Source: Firmicutes bacterium UBA6132 (lineage in GTDB: Bacteria > Bacillota_A > Clostridia > Tissierellales > Sedimentibacteraceae). From it: 9,847 nucleotides of DNA. Positions 1-5,750 of this stretch are shown piece after piece. Below the pieces are notes generated by a model. The model searched no databases, was not told where the DNA came from, and saw nothing but the letters and a program-made list of their open reading frames with translations. Both the position numbers and the translations under genes were made by a program. Positions within the stretch are counted from its first letter, which is position 1, and every line of letters begins with the position of its first letter. The stretch covers positions 1-9,847 of the forward strand of contig DIVM01000054.1 of assembly GCA_002435835.1 (NCBI GenBank), in the 5' to 3' direction.

Positions 1-376
1 TTCCAAATATTACAATCACATCATAGCCAAGTGCAACCGCTTGTTCAAAAGAATGTTCCATAAGCATTTTCCCGTAACCCATTCTTTGGTATTCCGGCAT
101 AATGCAAACCGGACCAAAGGTAAGGATTCTTTTTTCTTCCCCAGACTCATCAACCAGTTTTGCTTTTGTGTACATAATATTCCCGAGGATCTGATTATCA
201 ACTTCAATCACCAGATCCAATTCCGGCAGAAAGTCTTTGTGGGATCGCATAACATGAACTAAATAGTGTTCAATGCACCCTGGAATATATAAATTCCAAA
301 AAGCTTTCCTTGTGATTTCTTCTACTCTCTCATAATCTGTTTCTTCTTCATTCCTAATTTTAATCTTTTTGTTCAT
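1..376 (-). CDS. GNAT family N-acetyltransferase, 3' end beyond the window
   Basis: An ATG at 374-376 follows a GGAGG ribosome binding site by 7 bases and opens a frame that reaches the left edge without a stop (about 125 codons). The protein starts MNKKIKIRNEEETDYERVEE. It has the GNAT acetyl-CoA-binding motif in the segment GPVCIMPEYQRMGYGKMLME (Q/R-x-x-G-x-G supplied by QRMGYG), followed by the beta-strand YDVIVIFG. Family knowledge: such proteins transfer acetyl from acetyl-CoA to an amine; the substrate here is unknown. It is the last visible gene of the minus-strand array. The segment at its truncated end is repeated exactly (25 bp) at 1422-1446, where a relic of a second copy lies. The expected C-terminus can be guessed from that relic. 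Confidence 0.9.
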   Translation of the reverse strand, partial: MNKKIKIRNEEETDYERVEEITRKAFWNLYIPGCIEHYLVHVMRSHKDFLPELDLVIEVDNQILGNIMYTKAKLVDESGEEKRILTFGPVCIMPEYQRMGYGKMLMEHSFEQAVALGYDVIVIFG

Positions 377-432
377 TTATAAACCTCCGATAATTTACCT
401 AAGATAAAATTCTTGTGCTTTTTTTATTATAG

Positions 433-621
433 CTATCTGCTCAATAAATTCCTATTTAATGTTTTCCCTTTAAATGGATCAATATCACCTATTAATAATG
501 AGCCGTCCGGATACTTTATACATTGCATTTTTGATATTTGAACACCATTAATAGTAAGTTTTATTAATACAAGAGACTCATAAGAATCGATCCATACTTT
601 TATTGATTTTTTGAAAAACAT
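433..621 (-). CDS. Short ORF (62 aa), probably the truncated N-terminal part of a larger gene
   Basis: An ATG at 619-621 follows a GGGGGTGA ribosome binding site at a normal distance, so translation start looks real. The product is hydrophilic and strand-like (it includes KVWIDSYESLVLIKLTING and YPDGSLLIGDIDPFKG). Its last codons (TLNRNLLSR) are encoded by the array repeat core at 444-459, so the natural C-terminus seems to have been lost by joining to the repeat. I do not recognise the family with confidence. A GDI-x-PF stretch is reminiscent of the N-terminal strands of some clostridial GNAT proteins, but that is a guess. It sits between the ASCH gene upstream and GNAT gene downstream, all on the same strand. 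Confidence 0.45.
   Translation of the reverse strand: MFFKKSIKVWIDSYESLVLIKLTINGVQISKMQCIKYPDGSLLIGDIDPFKGKTLNRNLLSR
444..459 (-). repeat. Array repeat, 5'-side (R) arm core, copy 1
   Basis: On the plus strand this reads ATAAATTCCTATTTAA, matching the R-arm core at 1252 and 1950 at 14 of 16 positions. It lies inside the 3' end of the short ORF and 68 bases upstream of the GNAT start at 376. No gene-3'-side arm is recognisable here, so this is a half site. Confidence 0.6.
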
Positions 622-637
622 TTAAAGGTTCACCCCC

Positions 638-704
638 ACAATTCGTCTACTAACATCCTTTAAACATAATTAGAAATTCAAATAATCGACAAATTGGAAT
701 TTAT
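638..704 (-). repeat. Composite hairpin-capable array site between ASCH gene and short ORF
   Basis: The gene-3'-side (L) arm at 687-704 reads CGACAAATTGGAATTTAT on the plus strand, identical to 1483-1500 and 3681-3698. It is followed (toward lower coordinates) by a stretch with TTAAACATAAT, also seen near 1990 and, with one extra A, at 1454. A shortened R-like arm at 636-644 (minus strand GAATTGTGG) directly precedes the RBS of the next ORF. The site starts 26 bases after the ASCH stop codon. This is the most nearly complete short version of the site in the window. Confidence 0.7.
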
Positions 705-729
705 GAAGTTACCATTATGTCAACTGATA

Positions 730-1197
730 CTAAAACTTGGACTTTTCATAGTTGTAAGGTATGCTTGTACCAACAACTACATCTTCAATCTTATCGATAA
801 TCAGCCAATCGTCCATATTTCCTTGATGGTCAAACGCAAATGGCGGCTCAATTTTCTGAACACCATCAAATTCAACCAGACATAAGCATTTCTTGTGCCA
901 ACGTTCTTTTTGTTTTTCAGTTAAATTCAACTTATCCTGATTGCAATTTAGTGTTTTTACAATTTCTTCTTCTGTTAGCTTCACATAATTTTGGACAGAT
1001 TTTACAGTAGCAATGGCAGAAATAAGTGCCGTCCCCTTTTCCATAAAATAAACTGTTTCACCCTCAAACACGCGACTATGTGGTATTTTGCGGCCGGCAG
1101 CGCCTCTTACAACCATTGTTTTAGTTCCAGATAGAATTTTATCTAAAACACGTTCATCTTTTTTGCCTGTATTATCGCAATATACTAAATGTACCAT
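730..1197 (-). CDS. ASCH-domain protein (PUA-like fold), 155 aa
   Basis: The start ATG at 1195-1197 has the RBS GCGAGG 9 bases upstream. Near the N-terminus the protein carries LSGTKTMVVR, which fits the ASCH signature G-x-K-x4-R (G24, K26, R31). It then has a beta-rich segment (GETVYFMEKGTALISAIATVKS), a charged helical insert around residues 70-100, and a C-terminal strand region ending near DDWLIIDKIEDVVVG. Family knowledge: ASCH domains belong to the PUA-like RNA/nucleotide-binding fold, and some members have ribonuclease or amidohydrolase activity; the role here is unknown. The gene is bracketed by array repeat arms (687-704 and 1252-1293), the clearest complete cassette of the window along with the GNAT at 1497. 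A weak promoter-like pair lies inside its leader. Confidence 0.8.
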   Translation of the reverse strand: MVHLVYCDNTGKKDERVLDKILSGTKTMVVRGAAGRKIPHSRVFEGETVYFMEKGTALISAIATVKSVQNYVKLTEEEIVKTLNCNQDKLNLTEKQKERWHKKCLCLVEFDGVQKIEPPFAFDHQGNMDDWLIIDKIEDVVVGTSIPYNYEKSKF

Positions 1198-1219
1198 TCT
1201 TGTTTTCCTCGCTTTCGGT

Positions 1220-1247
1220 TATATAAATAATCATCAGTTAAAATCAA
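1220..1247 (-). promoter_or_regulatory. Possible sigma-A-type promoter for the ASCH gene
   Basis: On the minus strand TTGATT (1242-1247) is followed after 16 bases by TATATA (1220-1225), about 23 bases upstream of the ASCH start codon. The -35 and -10 are each only partial matches and the leader would be very short, so this is tentative. It lies inside the cassette, downstream of the repeat arm at 1252. Confidence 0.3.
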
Positions 1248-1251
1248 CGAT

Positions 1252-1293
1252 ACAAATTCCTATTTATCTGTTTACTTATTATTACTTTCCTTA
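1252..1293 (-). repeat. Array repeat, long R arm (42 bp), copy 2
   Basis: This 42-bp segment is identical, base for base, to 1950-1991. It begins ACAAATTCCTATTTATCTG and ends ACTTTCCTTA on the plus strand. Both copies lie a short distance upstream of a gene's RBS (ASCH here, GNAT at 1950). The matching L arm is not recognisable between this copy and the GNAT relic stop at 1316, so that side of the site has decayed. Confidence 0.85.
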
Positions 1294-1315
1294 AAAATAA
1301 GGGGATGTTAAATTT

Positions 1316-1449
1316 CTAAAAATTGAGTTCTTTTACCATCATTGCCGCCGGATATGTCCCATTCTCAAGACAGATATTGTACTTTTTACAACTCAACCGC
1401 GGCTCACATAATTATTCGGGTTTCCAAATATTACAATCACATCATACTC
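1316..1449 (-). pseudogene. C-terminal relic of a second GNAT acetyltransferase gene
   Basis: In one minus-strand frame this reads YDVIVIFGNPNNYVSRGCKK, then YNICLENGTYPAAMMVKELN and F, ending in TAG at 1316-1318. The first 25 bases of the homologous part (1422-1446) are identical to bases 1-25, inside the GNAT gene at the left edge. The relic therefore supplies the C-terminal third of the same family. Everything upstream of YDVIV is missing: the sequence jumps at about 1447-1452 directly into the middle of the repeat site at 1454-1500. A few residues also seem absent after SRG, where this family normally continues with a glycine/phenylalanine-containing loop. It has no start or RBS and is a deletion remnant. 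Confidence 0.8.
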
Positions 1450-1453
1450 AATA

Positions 1454-1500
1454 CTTAAAACATAATGGATAATACAAATGATCGACAAATTGGAATTTAT
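1454..1500 (-). repeat. Array repeat, L half site after the GNAT at 1497-1937
   Basis: The 18-bp L core at 1483-1500 is identical to those at 687-704 and 3681-3698. The adjoining 28 bases are clearly related to 659-686 (TTAAA, CATAAT, CAAAT and ATCG blocks in the same order). The core overlaps the stop codon of the GNAT gene. The R half of the site is gone; it is replaced at about 1450 by the GNAT relic, which marks a deletion junction. Confidence 0.75.
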
Positions 1501-1937
1501 AGTTGTTTACCCATAAGTGTTAACTCACTATAAGATTCTAATCCTTGTTTGTGATAAAAATGTTCTGTATAATCACCTCTTGATGTAAAAAGAATAATTT
1601 CCTTAACACCTTCCTCTTTCATTCGAATTTCAAACTCTTTAAAAATTTCTGTGCCAATACCTTGTCCACGCATTTTATTTTTAACGCAAAATTCCTTAAT
1701 ATTAAGCATTATTCCATCAAAAAACTGCTCTTTACTTCCTAAAATCATTCCGCATAATATGTCATTCTTTCTTGCTAAAATCCCACAAAAATCTTCCACA
1801 TTAATCATCTGATGTAATCTTTTACTTGCTGTATCAATTGTCCATCTATCATTCCATGGTTCTGAATTAAATGTTTCAACATACATTTCTGCCAAATCTT
1901 TTAAATCGTCTAATGTTATAATTTTATATTCTAACAT
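1497..1937 (-). CDS. GNAT family N-acetyltransferase, 146 aa, AAC(6')-like
   Basis: The ATG at 1935-1937 lies 6 bases after GGAGG. The protein is of complete single-domain GNAT length. It has an N-terminal FNSEPWNDRWT segment followed by a helix with RLHQM, then the acetyl-CoA motif VKNKMRGQGIGTEIF (residues 85-99; R90-x-x-G93-x-G95) and the C-terminal ILFTSRGDYTEHFYHKQGLE. The FNSEPWND plus FTSRG pattern is shared with small acetyltransferases often annotated as aminoglycoside 6'-N-acetyltransferase-like; that resemblance is from memory, and the real substrate is unknown. The gene is bracketed by the array arms, with the 42-bp R arm (1950-1991) just upstream of the RBS and the L core overlapping the stop codon. 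Confidence 0.88.
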   Translation of the reverse strand: MLEYKIITLDDLKDLAEMYVETFNSEPWNDRWTIDTASKRLHQMINVEDFCGILARKNDILCGMILGSKEQFFDGIMLNIKEFCVKNKMRGQGIGTEIFKEFEIRMKEEGVKEIILFTSRGDYTEHFYHKQGLESYSELTLMGKQL

Positions 1938-1949
1938 TTCTTTTCCTCC

Positions 1950-1991
1950 ACAAATTCCTATTTATCTGTTTACTTATTATTACTTTCCTTA
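1950..1991 (-). repeat. Array repeat, long R arm (42 bp), copy 3
   Basis: Identical over 42 bp to 1252-1293. It abuts the RBS of the GNAT gene (GGAGG at 1944-1948). On the other side it continues into TTAAACATAAT (1993-2003), the block shared with the L half sites. A recognisable L core is missing between here and the stop of the HEPN-like gene at 2063. Confidence 0.85.
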
Positions 1992-2062
1992 TTAAACATA
2001 ATAGGAAGTACTGCTTTCAGGTAAAGACAATCCTAATATGGATTATGAAAAGTTATAAATCA

Positions 2063-2950
2063 CTATGAGCCACCAATCTCATTCTTATTTAGTTGTATAC
2101 TAACACCGGAATCATCATCCGATGCTCCAACAACAAAATCTTGTATACAAGCCATTCTATAAGCAAGTAATTCTGCAAGATACTTATCTAAGTTCCTTAA
2201 TTTTAATACTTTATTCAATGTAATTTGTAAGGACATAATCTTGGCTTCCATCAAGTCTAAACTTAGTTTATCTACGTGAAATAACTTTCGGATAAGAACA
2301 AATTGCTTATGCAGATACCATGCTACAGCGGTCATACTGTCAAACAGGTCTTTGTTATCTACCTGATAATTTGATATATTAACAAAATTATTAATATGGT
2401 ATTCAAAATCAAGCACCGGATTCTGTGGTAGCAAATTGATATCATGTTTGATATGCATAAAACTATCTCTTATTTGTTGTAACTTGATTAACTGCTGAAA
2501 CTCCTTGTTTCCCTTATTCATTAATGTAGCATTTTGATTATATAAACCTTCCAACATGAATGGAGCAATACGTAGTTTGTCGCTAGTTCTCATATAAGCA
2601 TTTTCACGTATTACTTCTTTAAACGTTGATGGATCAAAGACCTTTGTACATTCTGTTAAGGCAAGAATCTCAATTTCACTTAAGTGCTTACAAACTACTG
2701 GAGCTTTTAGTTTTCCACTATCAATGTTGAGTACTAAAGTAATAAGAAAATTAGCGAATCCTTCTAGTAGATTTGAAAGTGATATAATTATTGATGAAGT
2801 AACGGTACGCCATTCAATTATTTGAATATTCTTATCTTCCATATTAAGTAATGAAATAAAAAACTCTATCTGTTCAAGTGTTTCATTAATAAAAATACTA
2901 CCACAATTAAACAAAATAAATAATTCAGTCTCCTGAGAATCGTTTTTCAA
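2063..2950 (-). CDS. HEPN-like protein of unknown function, 295 aa
   Basis: The start is a TTG at 2948-2950, chosen because GGGAGG lies 8 bases upstream. The protein is largely helical and soluble. A hydrophobic stretch at residues 53-76 (SSIIISLSNLLEGFANFLIT) looks like a buried helix rather than a clear membrane span. Residues 158-170 read QQIRDSFMHIKHD, which contains R161-x4-H166, the R-x4-6-H pattern of HEPN ribonuclease domains; it sits in a helix-like context as expected. HEPN proteins include toxin, abortive-infection and RNA-processing nucleases. I could not place the protein in a named family, and the short motif can arise by chance. It has its own promoter (2997-3025), unlike most genes of the array. 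Confidence 0.7.
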   Translation of the reverse strand: MKNDSQETELFILFNCGSIFINETLEQIEFFISLLNMEDKNIQIIEWRTVTSSIIISLSNLLEGFANFLITLVLNIDSGKLKAPVVCKHLSEIEILALTECTKVFDPSTFKEVIRENAYMRTSDKLRIAPFMLEGLYNQNATLMNKGNKEFQQLIKLQQIRDSFMHIKHDINLLPQNPVLDFEYHINNFVNISNYQVDNKDLFDSMTAVAWYLHKQFVLIRKLFHVDKLSLDLMEAKIMSLQITLNKVLKLRNLDKYLAELLAYRMACIQDFVVGASDDDSGVSIQLNKNEIGGS

Positions 2951-2996
2951 AATCCAAACCTCCCTACAAGTGGTCTATTTACACAAAATAAGCTAC

Positions 2997-3025
2997 ATTA
3001 TAGCCATAAACTACACTGGACTCAA
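2997..3025 (-). promoter_or_regulatory. Sigma-A-type promoter for the HEPN-like gene
   Basis: On the minus strand TTGAGT (3020-3025) is followed after exactly 17 bases by a perfect TATAAT (2997-3002). Transcription would start near 2990, giving a leader of about 40 bases with a GGGAGG RBS. This lets the HEPN-like gene and the genes after it be transcribed independently of the array promoter. Confidence 0.65.
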
Positions 3026-3053
3026 TTTCCCATTATTGCTAATAGGCAACTAT

Positions 3054-3079
3054 ACAAGCCCTTAAAATTCCTATTTATC
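3054..3079 (-). repeat. Array repeat, R arm core, copy 4, with ACAAGCCC block
   Basis: AAATTCCTATTTATC at 3065-3079 matches the R core of the 42-bp repeat. It is directly preceded by ACAAGCCCTT (3054-3063), a block that also starts the hairpin elements at 4957 and 9817. The site lies between the Nudix gene and the HEPN-like gene. No L core is recognisable after the Nudix stop, so the site is degenerate. Confidence 0.55.
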
Positions 3080-3162
3080 AAGCTGTTTATAATAATTAAC
3101 ATTTCGCATTATACTATAATTGTGACGCAATATTTGAAGAAAGCCACCTAAACAAACTTCTT

Positions 3163-3597
3163 TTATGTACCAATAACATTGTTTACTTTTTCTAATAAGT
3201 TAGGTTGAATTTCTGGATAAGTCCAGTTGTCAGGCAGGCTATCAAAAAGTTCTATCTTTTCCATCTCAAAACTTGGTAATTCTTCAAACCTTGAGATATC
3301 AGCATAATATAACATACCAAAAGTCTCAACCTTATTTTTAATCACTCCGTTATTACCGCAAACAGAATATACACATATCTGCCTTATTGAGTAATCAATT
3401 GCACCAGTTTCTTCATATAGTTCCCTTTTCGCAGTTGTTAAAATGTCTTCTCCATCGTCTCTATGACCACCAGGACATTCATATGTATCTCTTTCTCTAT
3501 GTTTACATAATACCCATCTTCCCTGGCTTTTAGAAACAATCACAGCAAATTTTAACAAACTATCCTCAACGCTATTATAAAAATTAACTTTTAACAT
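3163..3597 (-). CDS. Nudix hydrolase, 144 aa
   Basis: The start ATG at 3595-3597 was chosen for its AGAGGAA ribosome binding site and because the Nudix fold begins just after it (LKFAVIVSKSQGRWVLCKHR). A longer in-frame extension to 3729 exists but runs through the repeat site and is not expected to be coding. The Nudix box is complete: G44-x5-E50-x7-R58-E59-L60-x-E62-E63-x-G65-A66 (GHRDDGEDILTTAKRELYEE then TGA). The glutamates bind the divalent metal for cleavage of a nucleoside-diphosphate-X bond. The substrate cannot be read from the sequence. The C-terminal WTYPEIQPNLLEKV motif is common in small clostridial Nudix proteins. It lies between the methyltransferase and HEPN-like genes, same strand. 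Confidence 0.92.
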   Translation of the reverse strand: MLKVNFYNSVEDSLLKFAVIVSKSQGRWVLCKHRERDTYECPGGHRDDGEDILTTAKRELYEETGAIDYSIRQICVYSVCGNNGVIKNKVETFGMLYYADISRFEELPSFEMEKIELFDSLPDNWTYPEIQPNLLEKVNNVIGT

Positions 3598-3600
3598 AAT

Positions 3601-3698
3601 AATTTCCTCTTTTATGCAAATGGTTTTGCTTCCATAATAATAATGTATACAATATCTAAATAATTTGTAATTCATCAGAGCGACAAATTGGAATTTAT
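3601..3698 (-). repeat. Composite array site between methyltransferase and Nudix genes
   Basis: The L core at 3681-3698 is identical to the two other 18-bp L cores and lies 22 bases after the methyltransferase stop. At the far end, 3601-3615 reads ATAAAAGAGGAAATT on the minus strand. This resembles the R core ATAAATAGGAATTTGT with small changes and doubles as the Nudix ribosome binding site. The interior (about 65 bases) has little similarity to the other sites. The L call is firm; the R call is tentative. Confidence 0.6.
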
Positions 3699-3719
3699 TT
3701 ACTAATCCACTCCAATTAA

Positions 3720-4472
3720 CTAACCACAATCTCGAAATCTTTTCTTTACACTAATCAGCAGAAAATCAGGCTTATGAATGTTATCCATATACTCAGTATG
3801 TTGATTCATAACCGCTTCAGATGGAATTGGCTCTGACATCTGTTCAATGCAAAAACCAGAATCAATCAGAGTGTTGACGATACTTGAGAATGTCCTGTGA
3901 TACTTGATGACTCCATCATTAAACCATCGCGATTCTCTTTTGCCGTTAATAGAATAGTTCGAAATATTAGCATAGAGCTTATTGCCATTTTCATCTTTAG
4001 TCCATCGACTTCCATATGTAAAGCATGTACTAAAAGGATGCTCCTGGGAGAAAATGAACCTACCGCCACTATTCAGTAATCTATACACTTGTTCCATAAC
4101 CATTTTATAATCCTCGACATAATGCAATGCCAGAGAGCTTACAACCAAATCAAAGTATGTATCAAGTTCTACCAATTCTTCCATGGCCAATTTCTTGTAT
4201 GTGATCCGTGTAGATGAATTTTCCTTATTAGCAATCTCCAGCATTTTTTCAGATATGTCAATTCCAACTACTTCTTCAGCTCCCATTTCTATGTACTTAA
4301 CACAGTGTTCTCCATATCCACATCCAAGATCCAAGATACGAAGGCCATTAAGTGAAGGTAGCATTGCAAAAAGTGCAGGAATTTCAATTATTTCATTTGC
4401 ATTCGTTCTGGATCTTAATTGCTTATATGATTCAAAAAACACATCATCATTGTAAATATTTTGTCTATTCAA
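3720..4472 (-). CDS. Class I SAM-dependent methyltransferase, 250 aa
   Basis: The start is a TTG at 4470-4472 behind an AAGGTGTGAG ribosome binding site; the usual N-terminus of this group, MNRQNIYNDDVFFESYKQLR, begins exactly there. Motif I is ILDLGCGYGEH (residues 46-56), binding the S-adenosylmethionine methionine and ribose. The acidic residue after strand 2 is D72 in VGIDIS. Motif IV is FDLVVSSLALHYVED (107-121), followed by GGRFIFSQEHP. The C-terminal half (SRWTKDENGNKLYANISNY and KYHRTFSSIVNTLI) is typical of a common Firmicute methyltransferase family of unknown substrate. The gene appears intact. It is the first intact gene after the array promoter and follows the broken DUF2971-like gene. 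Confidence 0.92.
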   Translation of the reverse strand: MNRQNIYNDDVFFESYKQLRSRTNANEIIEIPALFAMLPSLNGLRILDLGCGYGEHCVKYIEMGAEEVVGIDISEKMLEIANKENSSTRITYKKLAMEELVELDTYFDLVVSSLALHYVEDYKMVMEQVYRLLNSGGRFIFSQEHPFSTCFTYGSRWTKDENGNKLYANISNYSINGKRESRWFNDGVIKYHRTFSSIVNTLIDSGFCIEQMSEPIPSEAVMNQHTEYMDNIHKPDFLLISVKKRFRDCG

Positions 4473-4512
4473 CGCTCACACCTTCTTCCACTAAATTAAT
4501 AGATATCACCTG

Positions 4513-4794
4513 TTAAGATTTCGTACTAACTGCACTTGTGAAAAACCCAAAAAACAACAAACGTATCATTAAAGTTAGCTGGGTTTTAAAAAACAACTCA
4601 TCATTTTTGAAATTCTCCATATTATAATCAATTGCACCTTCTACTAGTTTGTTTTCTTCGCAGACATAGCAGTACTTATAAAACGGCTTATTGATATGCG
4701 TCATTTTTTCGGCGAGCAAATCATCTGCTTCTTTTTCCAGATCAGCAGAAAGAATTCTATTTAAATAATGTTTTACCCAATCCGTATCTAACAT
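4513..4794 (-). pseudogene. Frameshifted N-terminal fragment of a DUF2971-like gene
   Basis: The start ATG at 4792-4794 follows AAGGGCGG; an upstream ATG at 4827 lacks a good RBS. The frame reads MLDTDWVKHYLNRILSADLE and later KPFYKYCYVCEENKLVEGAI and NFKNDELFFK. At the T/A run near 4584-4593 the protein-like signal moves to the -1 frame, which continues as NPANFNDTF. Together they give ELFFKNPANFNDTF, close to the conserved (S/N)P..FNDPFD motif that follows a KYR/KYC-type segment in DUF2971 proteins. The -1 frame stops at 4526 and the original frame at 4513, so the gene is both frameshifted (one base lost from the A run) and truncated to about a third of the family's length. DUF2971 function is not established. 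Confidence 0.65.
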
Positions 4795-4897
4795 AATTGA
4801 CCGCCCTTTTATATTAATCAACTTCACATTATTCGCCTAATTAGAATTATCACATTTGTATTATCCATAACTTTCAGTAATATAAAACTATAAGAAA

Positions 4898-4925
4898 ATT
4901 ATAACATTTTTTCTATTTATTTCAA
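4898..4925 (-). promoter_or_regulatory. Sigma-A-type promoter driving the gene array
   Basis: On the minus strand TTGAAA (4920-4925) is followed after 16 bases by a perfect TATAAT (4898-4903). It lies just past the minus-strand terminator at 4951-4991 and about 100 bases upstream of the first (broken) gene of the array. No gene lies between it and the array. This is the best candidate for the common promoter of the genes from 4794 down to the left edge. Confidence 0.65.
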
Positions 4926-4950
4926 TTTATTTCGACACATATTTATTAAA

Positions 4951-4991
4951 TAAAAAACAAGCCCTTCTATTATTGCAATATAAGTGCTTGT
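4951..4991 (-). terminator. Intrinsic terminator, copy 1 of the ACAAGCCC hairpin repeat
   Basis: ACAAGC (4957-4962) pairs with GCTTGT (4986-4991), with inner pairs CTT/AAG and TATT/AATA separated by single mismatches. On the minus strand the hairpin is followed by TTTTTT at 4957-4952, as expected for a rho-independent terminator. It would stop transcription coming from the activase operon side before the array promoter. The element is repeated at the right edge of the window (9803-9847). Confidence 0.65.
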
Positions 4992-5576
4992 CATTTAGTT
5001 ATATATACATAAATTATAAAGAATAATTTAATTTATTTTTTATCCTATTAAAATCAGATGAATCTATGACTGCTATTTTCTGAACTTTCCATATTTTATC
5101 GACTTATCGTCATACAATCAATAAAAGATTTTATGATATTGTTTCATTTTCTAATATTTTGAACCTCTCTCTTGTTATATCAACATTATATTTTTATCAA
5201 ATAATTTAATGTTATTAATTTCAACAAATGATGACTCCTGTGGTTTTTCTCTATAACAACAATTTTTGTAACATCAATTACCAGTTGGTATTTAACAGTG
5301 AACTATAATTACTTTTTAAGGTAATTTTAAAATTTAAAAATAATTTCAATACATTTGCCTAGCAAATGATATATAGTAGTGTATGGCTTGATTTTTCTAA
5401 AAATAAAATGAATAAAAATAAATTTTAAAGAATGCGTGAAATGACCATGAACGGTCGTGAAACGGAATATTTTTTAGTGATTCTTTAAAAATAATTAAAA
5501 AATCACTTTGAAATCACCAATTCTTTCTTAATTGTGAAAATTACAAATACTTAATCAGGTAACTGCATAAAAATGA
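4992..5576. other. AT-rich gene-free stretch with small hairpins
   Basis: No credible gene is visible on either strand. Short protein-like runs broken by stops on the minus strand (for example QESSFVEINNIKLFDKNIML around 5180-5245) suggest decayed coding sequence, but I cannot name a source. Structures seen: a perfect palindrome CATTTGC/GCAAATG with a 3-base centre at 5352-5368; GACC/GGTC around 5443-5456 flanked by two CGTGAAA copies; and a hairpin AGTGATT/AATCACT at 5476-5507 with an inner TTT/AAA extension. The last is not followed by a T run on either strand, so it is not a clear terminator. Confidence 0.5.
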
Positions 5577-5750
5577 TTATAGCACTAATTTATTTAAAAA
5601 TAAAAATGTTTCTTTCCTATTTTTTAATACCACAATTTTTTGATTATGTTCTCGGATTGTTTCTGCATATTGTTTCTTCTTTTCTTTTGATCTTCTATCT
5701 AATAAAATCCATTTAATAAATTCAAAATCAAGTTTTTCATCACAGCCGGT
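5577..5750 (-). pseudogene. Open frame with protein-like composition but no start (possible remnant)
   Basis: One minus-strand frame reads DEKLDFEFIKWILLDRRSKE, then KKKQYAETIREHNQKIVVLK, ending at a TAA at 5577-5579. It is charged and helix-forming, unlike random translation of AT-rich DNA, but it has no start codon or RBS; the upstream in-frame stop is at about 5755. It overlaps the end of the next fragment by a few bases in another frame, as if one gene had been frameshifted near 5745. I do not recognise it. Confidence 0.25.

Noticed and set aside
638..704. Canonical integron attC site
   Set aside because: No GTTRRRY/RYYYAAC core pair could be seen at the site ends. The site is only integron-like in layout and hairpin potential.
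1252..1991. CRISPR array
   Set aside because: The repeats are few, separated by whole genes of different lengths, and their two arms are inverted complements; there are no regular spacers.
3598..3729. N-terminal extension of the Nudix ORF to 3729
   Set aside because: It runs through the repeat site, has no RBS, and the Nudix fold starts after the well-supported ATG at 3597.
5469..5510. Terminator at the AGTGATT/AATCACT hairpin
   Set aside because: Neither strand has a T run directly after the stem.
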